DNA from: Apium graveolens
Taxonomy: Eukaryota > Streptophyta > Magnoliopsida > Apiales > Apiaceae
Assembly (NCBI RefSeq): GCF_009905375.1
Contig: NC_133650.1
Span: 173,769,485 to 173,833,484 of the forward strand
Length of the DNA stretch: 64,000 bases
Direction of reading: 5' to 3'
The notes under the pieces were generated by a model that saw only the letters and a list, made by a program, of their open reading frames with translations, made no database searches and was not told the DNA's origin. Below are positions 44,701 to 56,080 of the stretch, one piece after another; within the stretch, counting starts at the first letter, position 1, and each line of letters opens with the position of its first letter. Both the position numbers and the translations under genes were made by a program.

Positions 44701-45553
44701 AAAAAGTACCAAATCGGGTATAAACCCTAGAATTTCGAATTGAAAATCGAAGCAACAAAACATAAAATTGATGAAAGAAATAGAAAGTAGAGATCAAGAG
44801 CTTTCGATTGACTACTCACATGTCTGATTTGGAGGTCGGAATCACGATCGAATCTCCGGTTGAAATCAAGAACACCAAACCCTAATTTCTGGAAAATTGG
44901 GGAAATTGTAGAATTTTCTGATTTTTAATGAATTAATTAATAATAATTAGGGTATTTATAGTGTGAAAAATAATACTCCTAAATAAAATTAAGGGGCTAA
45001 TTGTAAATCTAATAAAAATATTTGGCCCTAATTTTTATAATTTTTGGGTATTAAAAATTAATTTATAAATATTTTATATATACAATATATATGCCAAAAT
45101 TTCCCAAAAATTGTGAATAATGCAAAAATACAAAGAAATGGTATAAGTAAAAGTCCTATAATTTTATAAAAATAAAAATGTGATTTTTGTGGGGTTTTTA
45201 ACACCCAAAGGGGCCCGGAAAAGTCATTTTTCGCAAAACAAGAAAATTTATAAAATATCTAGATGTTCAGAATAATGCGATGGTAAAAGCCGTTTGATGA
45301 AAAATAAGGCCCATTATTTTATTTGAAATACTGGCTTTAAAATCATGGTTTGGGTCGTAAAACGTTTGAAATGAAAATGATGAATGTAAAATAAAATATC
45401 CGAGGAATATCTTAAAAATACAGAAATGACACGGAATACACGTAACACGTAACAATTTAGGGTTTAACAGATAATCACACATAAATGACATATTAATATA
45501 CATAATTTATTATAAATGTGATATAATACAACGTAAATTTCCCAGTCGTTACA
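41715..45553 (-). repeat. 3' LTR of element I
   Basis: TGTAACGACTGGG to GGGCGTTACA in sense. TATA candidate TATAAATA (minus, 44960-44953). It is very AT-rich in the middle. Short frames such as 44344-43985 recur in the other LTR only because LTRs are duplicates. Confidence 0.92.
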
Positions 45554-45566
45554 TCCTTCCCCCCTT
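45554..45566 (-). other. Polypurine tract of element I
   Basis: Minus strand AAGGGGGGAAGGA next to the LTR. Confidence 0.85.
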
Positions 45567-45591
45567 AATAGGATTCTGTCCTCAGAATCTT

Positions 45592-48500
45592 CTACGAAAA
45601 TAAATGAGGGTATTTCTCTAATATTTCAGTTTCAAGTTCCCAGGTTGATTCTTCATCCATAGGATTTCTCCACAACACTCACACTAAATATACAGACTTA
45701 TTTCTCAATACTTTCTCTCGCCGATCTAAAATTCTTATCGGCTGTTCTACAAAAGATAAATCAGGTTGGATATCTATCGGCTCATACTCTATTATATGCC
45801 TAGAATCAGGATTATATCGCTTAAGTATCGACACGTGAAACACATTGTGAATATGTTGCATATGAGGCGGTAAAGCTAATTCGTACGCAACTTTTCCCAC
45901 TTTCTTCAAAATTTCAAACGGTCCGACGTATCGTGGCTTCAATTTACCCTTATTGCCAAATCTGATCAATCCTTTCCATGGCGATATTTTGAGTAATACG
46001 TGTTCTCCTTCCTGATAGTCCATATCCTTCCTTGCTTGGTCTGCATATTTGTGTTGCCTGTTTTGTGCTGCATCGAGTCGTTTCCGAATGAGTTCAATCT
46101 TTTCTTTAGTTTGTTAAATTAATTCTGGACCCAAAATCTTGCGTTCTCCAACTTCATCCCAATGTATTGGTGATCTGCATTTTCTTCCGTATAATGCTTC
46201 GTACGGTGGCATTCCAATGCTTGCGTGATAGCTGTTATTGTAAGAAAATTCCACCAAAGATAAATGCTCATCCCAACTGCCTTTGAAATCGATCGCACAA
46301 ACTCGTAGCATGTCTTCGATTGTTTGGATAGTTCTTTCACTTTGCCCATCGGTTTGCGGATGATAAGCGGTACTCATGTTTAATTTAGTCCCAAGACATT
46401 CTTGAAATTATCTCCAAAATCTTGAGTTGAAACGAGGATCTCGATCAGACACGATAGATATTAGAACTCCATGTCGCATCACAATTTCCTTGAGATACAA
46501 GTGCACTAGCTTGTCAAGCGAAAATCTTTCGTTAATCGGTAGAAAATGTGCCGACTTCGTGAGTCTATCAATGATTACCCATATCATATCATGATTTGCC
46601 CTAGTCCTCGGTAGTCCTACTACAAAATCCATCGCTAGATGTTCCCATTTCCATTCTGGAATGTCTAACGGTTGTAATAATCCGCTCGAACGTTGATGTT
46701 CCGCTTTAACTCTCTGGCATGTGTAGCACTTACTCACCCATTCTGCTATTTCCTTCTTCATATTAGGCCACCAAAAGTTTTCCTTCAGATCACGATATAT
46801 TTTTGTGCATCCTGGATGAATGGAATATTTCGAACTGTGCGCATCTCGCAATATCTCTTCTTGTAGTTCGGCCACGTTAGAGATCCAGATTCTCGATGCA
46901 AAGCATAAAATTCCTTCATTATCCTTCTGAGTTGTGATCTCTTCTCCCGTTAAGTCGTCATCTTGACCCATCACTTCTTCTTGACAGCGGCGAATCTTTT
47001 CTAGCAACTCCGGTTGGAAAGTCATAGCGTAGATAGCTTCTACAGATTCATTAGGAATACGAATCTCGATTTCCAATTTGTCGAATTCCTTGGCTAATTC
47101 TTCGCATGAAGTTAACCGATTCAATCTTTCTTTCCTGCTTAGCACATCTGCTACAACATTTGCTTTTCTTGGATGATAACTGATTGTGATATCGTAATTT
47201 TAATCAATTCCAGCCATCGACGTTGACGCATGTTCAGTTCCTTTTGCGTAAAGATATACTTCAGACTTTTATGATCTGTATAGATTTCGCACTTTTCACC
47301 GTAGAGATAATGTCTCCAAAGCTTCAACGCAAATACGATCGTTGCCAATTCCAGGTCATGCGTAGGATACTTCTGCTCATGAGGTTTAAGTTGTCTCGAA
47401 GCATATGCGATGATGTTACCGTGCTGCATCAATACACATCCTAGTCCGCGATACGAAGCGTTGCTATAAATGACGAAATTTCCATGCTCGTCTGCAAATA
47501 CTAGTACCGGTGCGGTTACTAACCGATTCTTTAAATCTTGGAAACTTTCTTCACATTTATCATTCCATACGAACTTTTCACTTTTTCGAGTTAACTTGGT
47601 CAGCGGCGTTGCTATTTTCGCAAAATCCTTGACAAATCTTCGATAATACCCTGCCAATCCCAAGAAACTTCGAACTTCTGTTGGTGTCTTTGGTCTTTCC
47701 TAATTTAACACGACTTCAATCTTTGCTGGATCGACTTGGATGCCTTCTCTACTGATGATATGCCCTAGAAATTGTACTTCCTTTAACCAGAATTCACATT
47801 TTGAGAATTTAGCGTACAGTTGCTCTTTCCTCAGAATTTCCAAAGCTATCCTCAAGTGCTCAGCATGCTCTTCTTCCGTCCTTGAGTAAATCAAGATGTC
47901 ATCAATAAATACAATCACGAATTTGTCCAAATATTTCTTGAATACCCGATTCATCAGATCCATGAATGTTGCTGGCACGTTTGTCAAACTAAATGCCATT
48001 ACCAAAAACTCGTAATGCCCATATCTCATACGAAACGCAGTCTTTGGAATATCTTCAGCTTTAATCTTCAATTGATGATAGCCTGATCGCAAATCTATCT
48101 TCGAAAACCAAGCAGCTCCTTTTAGCTGATCGAACAAATCATCGATTCTCGGTAGCGGATACTTGTTCTTGATGGATACTTCTTCTTCACGAATAACACC
48201 GGTGCACCCCATGGGGATATACTAGGTCGTATGATGCCTCGGTCTAACAGATCTTGCAGTTGCATTGATAATTCTTTCATCTCGACTTGAGCCATTCGAT
48301 ATGGAGCTTTCGATACTGGTTCTATACCTGGTGCTAGATCAATCGTGAACTCAATTTCCTGATCTGGCGGTAACCCTGAAAGCTCGTCTGGAAAGACGTC
48401 CGGAAACTCACACACAACTGGAATGTCTTCTATTCTAGGACTTCCTTTTTCAGTATCTAATACATAAGCTATGTACACTTCACATCCTTGTCGAAGCAAT

Positions 48501-50095
48501 CGTTTAGTCTGCATGACAGTGAGAAATTTCTTCCGTTGTTTTTCGCCCTTGAATATTACCGTTGCATTTTCCGCAGTTCGCAATTTGACTTTCTTATTCG
48601 CGCAATCTATCTGAGCATTATGACATGCTAACCAATCAATTCCCAAAATGACATCGAACTCTCCTAGCTTAAAAGGAATCAAATCTACAGAAAAATGATG
48701 TCCACCTATCTCTATATCACACGCAGGACACACTCGATCCACTGGAACTTGGTCGTCATTCGTTAATTTTATAATTAACTTCTCGCCCAACCATTCGATT
48801 TCGCAATGTAATTTATCAAGAAATTCTTCAAAAATAAATGAACGGGTAGCTCCAGAATCAATTAATACTTTTGAACTTACGGAATTCACCAAAAGCGTAC
48901 CTGCGATAACACTTGGACTTTGCACTGCTTCCTTCATTGTCATGTTGAAAGTTCTTGCTCTGGGTTGATTCGGCGACGGGGGTGGAGGTAATGCCAATAC
49001 TTTCAGAATACTGGCTGCCATTGCTGGTCCTTTACAATTTCTAGCGATATGCCCTTTCTTTCCGCATTGGTAGCAAGTGATTTCTGCTGTCTTTCCCGTT
49101 GGACATTCGTTAGAATAGTGCCCTTTCTGCTTGCATTTAAAACAGGTCACATATGATTTAATACATACGCCGGTATGCTTGCGTCCACAAGTTTTGTAAT
49201 ACGGCACTTGAACCTTGACAATTCCCTGTTGTTTGGAAGCTTGGAAATGATTACCTGCTTTTTATGTACCTTGACCTATCCTTTTAAAATTCAAATTTGT
49301 CCGGGCTTGAAATCCCGGCTTCCTGCTAGAGCGGTCTTGGAAACTTCCCTGTCCTCTATCTCTTTGAGATCTTTCACTTTCTCCTTCGATGATCAAGGTT
49401 TTTTGGACTACGGCGGTATATGTTGTTAATTCAAAAACTGTAACCTGTCCACGGATCCACGGTCGTAATCCCTCTTGAAACCTCTGAACTCATTTCTCTT
49501 CAGTGTCCACCTGTTCTGGGATGAACCTAGCCAACTCATTAAATTTGGCTTCGTACTCTGTTACGGACATACTTCCCTGCTTCAGTTCCAAAAACTTTCT
49601 CTGCATCTGATTTCTTCCGTAACGAGGAAAATATTTCTCTAAAAACAACTCTTTAAACTTATCCCAAGCAATAAAATCTTCACTCTCTAAAGCCTTTTTA
49701 GATTCCCACCAATAATTTGCCTCTCCTTTCAACAAGTAACTAGCAAAATCAGTCTTCTGGTCCTCACCTATCTTCACTAGTGCAAACGCTTTCTCTATTT
49801 CTTTTAACCAGGTGGTGGCTTTTATAGGATCAGTAGACCCGTCAAATTCTGGTGGTTTAACTGACTAAAACTGCTTAAAAGTAACAACAGGTAATGCTTG
49901 TGGTAATTAAGGTTCAGGACGAGGTGGCTGCTGTAACATTTGTTGTTGGATTTGCTGTTGTTGATGCTGCATCTGCTGCTGCATCATTACCATCTGTTGT
50001 TGCATCAGATGGAACATTTGGTTCATGGTCTCATTAGTCTGACCTTCAGAATTGCTGTTAGAGGTCTCAACCCTAGTCTTTCTTTTTGGTGCCAT
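45592..50095 (-). pseudogene. Gag-Pol of element I, multiply broken
   Basis: ATG 50095 opens MAPKRKTRVE followed by a Gln/Met-rich run, then gag (GEANYWWESK, FPRYGRNQMQRKF), two knuckles (CFKCKQKGHYSNEC, CYQCGKKGHIARNC), protease (LIDSGATRSFI), RT (FIDDILIYS near 47900), RNase H, integrase with HHCC finger (HPGCTKIY...CYTCQRVK) and DFVVGLP/SDRDPRF, then a GPFEILKKVG module and a chromodomain-like end (VLWRN...TWELETEIL...YPHLF). Stops or shifts occur at least near 49907, 49489, 49260, 48170, 47700, 47150, 46400, 46113 and 45679. In RNase H the first catalytic Asp is Asn (YSNAS near 47470). No protein can be made intact. Confidence 0.9.
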
Positions 50096-50146
50096 CTTCT
50101 TCTGATAATAAAACAGGTGATATTTCTTTAACATTTTAATAAACAA

Positions 50147-50866
50147 TTGACAGTAGGTAAGAAAACAATTTATCCCGTATTAACAACATGCTTTAAATAA
50201 AGAAAACGGTTGCTGAATATAAAAACTGGAAAGGTAAGCAGTCCAATAAAATAGTTGTTCTTTTATTTTCTATTTCTTTTTCTCCCTTTTTTTTTCTTTT
50301 TTCAATAGGAATTATAATATGAAAAATGGTAGAACAATAAAGTAAAAGTAAATGCTGTAAAACTGTAAAGACTGAAATTTAAATAAAAGAAATTTGAAAA
50401 AGTTCAGTTTATATATATATGTGTGTGACACCAGCCTCAGGTGTAAATGCTTGATACAAAAAGTCTCGTGCTACTGGAAATCACTACGGCTACAAGTCAT
50501 ACTACCACTACAGATCAAACTACTACTACAGGTTAAACTACTAGTACACACGTACACACTACTCACTAGGTTATACATGCTGCCTCTATATACATCTGTA
50601 TTCTGAAGTCACTGTCTCAAAACCGTCACTGTCTCAAAACCCGGGCGAAATACGCCTAAGCTCCTTTCTAAGTGCCTGGACCAAAGTCTGTGCCAAGCGG
50701 AATATCCTATAGAACTCTGTGAAAGAAGGTGGTCCCTTATGGGTCAAATCATCAAGCTCCCAAGTGGCACTCATCAAAACTGACTGCAATCACCGTCTCA
50801 TATAATAATCTGGCTGTAGGGCTACTTCGGTCCTCTGTCCCTCTAGTCAAACAGATGCATGATCTC
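50147..50866 (-). other. Leader of element I between the upstream frame and gag
   Basis: Contains a degenerate continuation of the upstream frame (readable end TLVQALRKELRRISPGFE near 50690-50640) and low-complexity T-rich sequence near 50260-50310. Confidence 0.5.
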
Positions 50867-51367
50867 TCAACACTGTGCCTGCCAATACTCCACATCATCC
50901 CTCATAACCCTGTACTCATGGTATGGTACCGTATGCGGCTGAGCAACCTGACCTACTGACTCCTGTGAAGGAACCCTCGGTATGCCTGCACATTGCTGTG
51001 GTAATCCTAGCTGTAGATCCACATCATCCTCTCCCATCCCCTCGACTGGAATCATCTGAAATACATCCGGCTCTGGGGCATGCACTGGTATAGGAGGTAA
51101 CAATGGTGGTGGTGGTAACTCCTGCTCAATCCTCGGTATAAACTGATGCACAACTAGCAAAGGAACCATCGGCTCAAAGAACTCAAATGGATCAAACATC
51201 TCTATGGGGTCATGAACTATCCCTTGTACTGGTGGTACCGGCTCCTGTGGCAATGGTGGTGGAGGTGGTAGAGGAGGAAACATATACTCAGATACTGGAG
51301 GTATAACTGGTGTTGCTGGCCCGGTGACTGTCCTCTCAGAAGATGCAGAATAACCAGAAGATGCCAT
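50867..51367 (-). CDS. Upstream proline-rich frame in the leader of element I
   Basis: From ATG 51367 the frame gives 166 codons starting MASSGYSASSERTVTG. A run of Pro (PPLPPPPPLPQEPVPP) is followed by further Pro/Glu segments and an end with SVGQVAQPHTVPYHEYRV. It lies between the primer site and gag, on the same strand, separate from gag. I recognise no family; there is no membrane or signal segment. The region downstream looks like a broken extension, so the original may have been longer. It could be an accessory frame of this lineage. Confidence 0.6.
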   Translation of the reverse strand: MASSGYSASSERTVTGPATPVIPPVSEYMFPPLPPPPPLPQEPVPPVQGIVHDPIEMFDPFEFFEPMVPLLVVHQFIPRIEQELPPPPLLPPIPVHAPEPDVFQMIPVEGMGEDDVDLQLGLPQQCAGIPRVPSQESVGQVAQPHTVPYHEYRVMRDDVEYWQAQC

Positions 51368-51541
51368 CTGATAATATACCAAAGAAAAGAAAAGGTCACT
51401 AAATAGTCCTAAGATTTATACTTCCTAATCTAATCTGACCTAAATCCTAACACTAATCTCCCTATTTACTATTCCTATTTTATGTGATCTCCCTATCTTA
51501 TCTTAATCCTAATGTTCTTGTTTTCAGGGACCAAACCTACA

Positions 51542-51553
51542 GCTCTGATACCA
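51542..51553 (-). other. Primer binding site of element I (initiator Met-tRNA)
   Basis: Minus strand TGGTATCAGAGC, four bases from the LTR at 51558. Confidence 0.9.
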
Positions 51554-51557
51554 AACC

Positions 51558-54500
51558 TGTAACGCCCTCCAGACCCGGGGTATAAGTCTGAGGGTTACTA
51601 GCTAATCACCAAACCTGTATAATCTGATTAACAAATAATAAAGAAATGAAACTAAACCCCTTTAATACTAACCATGATCTTTTCAGGTTGAAGTATGAAA
51701 TCAGGAACCACTAACTACTTTACTACAAACCAAATTTAATATCTCACAAACTCTCTTTATTACAAACCATTGTCTAATTCATTTTAAACTAAGTTCAGCT
51801 TTTATTCCAATACACACACTATCTATAAGTACTCTACCTGCTTAGGCAACTCAAAGCTTTCTTCCTGGATTGGGATCAACACCTTGGATACGAGAGGATC
51901 CCGAGACTTGACCCGCTTCTTTAGCACTCGAGTCCTGATGGGTTTCATATTCCTTCTTAACTGAAAACAATACGGTGAATAACAACAAAAAGGGTGAGCC
52001 AAAAATTGCTCAACAAGTCCACAAAATATAAAGAGTATTAAAGCAATATAGATGAATCCGTAACCCGGGTATATCTGCAAAGATATAACCCCGTGAGAAT
52101 AGAAAGAAGGCCATTTCTGGCGAATACAAACGAACTAAACTGGACTCAAGTTCGCAGCTATACCCTGCTGATCAGCCAGGATACAGTGCAGATCTATATC
52201 TCACTATATAGATCCCGTCGGGCACCCAGGCACTACGACCCATCTCAAGGATCCGGTTATGTCCCGGTCCTTAGGATTAAGTAAACTTAATCCCCAAAGT
52301 AGTATTATCCAGTCCCTGGAATAGCAACCAGAACAATCGGTATGCTTTGATATATTCTAATCACCGGAATATATCAATAATTGTGAATAACAATTGGAAT
52401 ATGAACAATGAATTCAAATGAAAAGAATAAATCAAAAGTCGAAATGAAATATAAACAAGGGAATCAAAAGAGTGCAAACGTGATAAGAATATCACTATTC
52501 TGAAAATAGAATAGGGGAGAAACTTGCCTTCTGCACGACTCACTGCAATTAAATCACTTTTCGTCTATCACCTACTTGACCTGCCTTGCTGGTTTAGCAT
52601 CTGTTAGCAAAATAAACCGGTTAAGCCATTTTGTACTTCAATTGTATCTTGAATGGACTTCATTTCGTTCCTATTATCTACCCATAAGCTTATGACTGAC
52701 TCGAATATTGCATATAAACAAGTAAGACTCAATTAACCACATAATACACATAGGCACATAAGCACATAATCATTTTTATAGTTAAAATAATTTTTTTAGA
52801 ATCAAAATCGACTCGCTGATTGCTCCACTGATCACCTTCTGCTTCATTTCCCATTTTTTCGGAATTTTTCGGACTCGTCTCGGCACGCATTTCGACTGAT
52901 AATCAAACAATTAATAAAGTCAACTAATTTCTAGAATAAATTAGGTCTTAATGTTATTTTTAATGAAAAGGATTTATTTTCTGAGCCAAATGGCTTTCGT
53001 TTCGCTTAAATCGGACTAACGGTCTAATTAATATCAATTAAACACTAGTAATTCAATTTATTATTCAATATAAATATTTATTGCAAATTTTTAAATCATA
53101 AAATCATTTTAAATAATTATTTAAGAAAATAAACAAAGTCAAAAATAATTTTTTTATAATTTTTGGAGTTAAGATGAATATGTTATGATTTATTGAAAGT
53201 TACTTGATTAATTATGGAAATAATTAATCATTTTTATATAATTAATAAATAAATAACTAATAAATAATTAATAAGTAATTATTTAATAATCTAAAATAAT
53301 TAATCCCTAATTATTAGGATTAATCACAATTTATTACAGATATTTACAACTTATCATTATTTATTTGATTAGATCGATTATTTACAAATAAATAATCGAT
53401 ACAATCAGCTGATACGATAATTATTGAATAAACAAACTATTATTCGAATCAGAATTCAATTCACCGATCAACTATTCGCATTTCTACGAATAATTATCTA
53501 TCGCTCAAATAATATTAATCGAACTCATCGTTAGTTTACCCGTATGAATACGAGTTATTCGTTTTATTCCCTAATTATCGAATCCTTTCTCGTGATATTC
53601 GATAAATTTTAACCTGTAATTATTAATTATTTACTTAACTATTAAATAATAAATAATTAGATAAATAGTTAAATAATTAATTAAATAACTAAATTCGAAT
53701 TTATAAATTAATAAAATAATTTAGGAATTATTAATTAAAATTTTTAGAATTTAAAACTGATTTTTATTTGATTTTTAAAATTAATTAAACTAACTTTTAT
53801 TTTAATAAAATACAATAAATTAATTAGAAATCTAGAAATAGATATCCTGGATCAGCAATTGGGTTTTTCAGATCAAAACCGGGTCGAATTTTTCCAGGAA
53901 AACGGGTCCTGAAGAACAGACCCGGGTTGACCCAAAAACAGCCCAGAATCCGGCGATAATACCGATTTCCGGCGAGCCTAATCTGAGTTCGTTGGACTCG
54001 ATTCTGGTCGATTAATTGCTCCAACATCTTCCTTGTATCTGCAGCAACCCGACCCCTACTTCTCCTGTAATCGACGAATCCCACAGCTCCTTCTCCGGCG
54101 AAAACACAGTAGAACCCGGCGAGCTTCGTTGCAAACTCCGACGACCCGAAAACGGAATCCAATTCACACAAAACCGGTGCCAATCGACTGGAAATTTAAC
54201 ACTCTACACGATTCTAACAACAAAATCGTCTAACAATCACTCAAACTTAAAACCCGAATTCAAAAACGGGTCGAACACTCAAAAACACGAATCACAAATC
54301 TAGGAATAGAAAAATCAATTAAAAATATGTATGATCATCTACACAACCTGGGCAATTTGTTCATATAACTCTCATCAACTAAAACACAACGATTTGTAAA
54401 TACCCAAATCAGTTCAAGAACCCTAAAAATTGAACTACAATATCTAGCTATCGTCAGTAAAATTAACTAGCAGGAATCAATCAGAAATTATCAAATAAAG

Positions 54501-55392
54501 CTATTTACAATATCAATTTCAACAAATAATCCCAGAATCAAAAAGTACCAAATCGGGTATAAACCCTAGAATTTCGAATTGAAAATCGAAGCAACAAAAC
54601 ACAAAATTGATGAAAGAAATAGAAAGTAGAGATCAAGAGCTTTCGATTGACTACTCACATGTCTGATTTGGAGGTCGGAATCACGATCGAATCTCCGGTT
54701 GAAATCAAGAACACCAAACCCTAATTTCTGGAAAATTGGGGAAATTGCAGAATTTTCTGATTTTTAATGAATTAATTAATAATAATTAGGGTATTTATAG
54801 TGTGAAAAATAATACTCCTAAATAAAATTAAGGGGCTAATTGTACATCTAATAAAAATATTTGGCCCTAATTTTTATAATTTTTGGGTATTAAAAATTAA
54901 TTTATAAATATTTTATATATACCATATATATGCCAAAATTTCCCAAAAATTGTGAATAATGCAAAAATACAAAGAAATGGTATAAATAAAAGTCCTATAA
55001 TTTTATAAAAATAAAAATGTGATTTTTGTGGGGTTTTTAACACCCAATGGGGCCCGGAAAAGTCATTTTTCGCAAAACGAGAAAATTTATAAAATATATA
55101 GATGTTCAGAATAATGCGATGGTAAAAGCCGTTTGATGAAAAATAAGGCCCATTATTTTATTTGAAATACTGGCTTTAAAATCTTGGTTTGGGTCGTAAA
55201 ACGTTTGAAATGAAAATGATGAATGTAAAATAAAATATCCGAGGAATATCTTAAAAATACAGAAATGACACGGAATACACGTAACACGTAACAATTTAGG
55301 GTTTAACAGATAATCACACATAAATGACATATTAATACACATAGTTTATTATAAATGTGATATAATACAACATAAATTTCCCAGTCGTTACA
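51558..55392 (-). repeat. 5' LTR of element I
   Basis: 3835 bp partner of 41715-45553. TATA candidate at 54799-54792 (minus). Confidence 0.92.
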
Positions 55393-55397
55393 AAAGT

Positions 55398-56080
55398 CCC
55401 CTAAAAACTTAATAACTCGAGTATTAAAGAGCTCACTCTTGATCAATTATGCATAAACATATACTTTTTTTTTCTTTTTTTTTCAACAATTTCTGAATGA
55501 GTGCGTTTCGCTCCATCTCATTCAACCCTAGACTACTCATAAAAATATGAGCCGGCTACTAGCCATTTGATGCCTAGCCTTACAACAACTAGCGATGAAA
55601 TCCAAACTTTTCTCTAGTTTAAAAATTAAGTGTTCTTTTGTCATTAAGAGAATAACAAAAATTCTAAATATAAACCAGTGATTAAATCTCAACAACAAAC
55701 AAGTATGATTTTGATCTAGATCAAAAGCAACCCTATAAGACCTTGCGAAAATATTTGTTTCTGGCATGCAAATCAATTCATTAGGACTTAAACATCCCTC
55801 TACTCGTCATCACTACACTCAAATCAACATCAACCAATCAATTAGAAATAACTCAACCTAAGGGATCATGTTATATGCATGCAAATGCAACTATATAAAA
55901 TCACATAAAAAAATGTCCTATATGACCAATCACGCAACACTACGAATGAAATACAACTATATGTAACATGAATCTATATGAACTATATGGACACACACAA
56001 ACTAATCCTTACATTATCACCCCCAAACTTAAAATTTTCAATGTCCTCATTGAAGGTAATAATAAGGATTTCGGGCATAC
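55398..56080 (-). other. 3' untranslated region of element H, right of element I
   Basis: No coding. Continuous with 41209-41714 once I is removed. A T-rich run lies at 55466-55483. Confidence 0.7.

Larger units (their letters stand above)
41715..55392 (-). mobile_element. Element I: Ty3/gypsy chromovirus-like element, 13.7 kb
   Basis: LTRs 41715-45553 (3839 bp) and 51558-55392 (3835 bp), target duplication AAAGT (41710-41714, 55393-55397). Met-tRNA primer site (51555-51542), gag-pol 50095-45592 with many breaks, purine tract beside 45554. The first 245 bases of the two LTRs differ at about 13 sites, so it is older than E by that measure. The terminal chromodomain-like segment and long LTRs suggest the Tekay/Del group. 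Confidence 0.92.
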
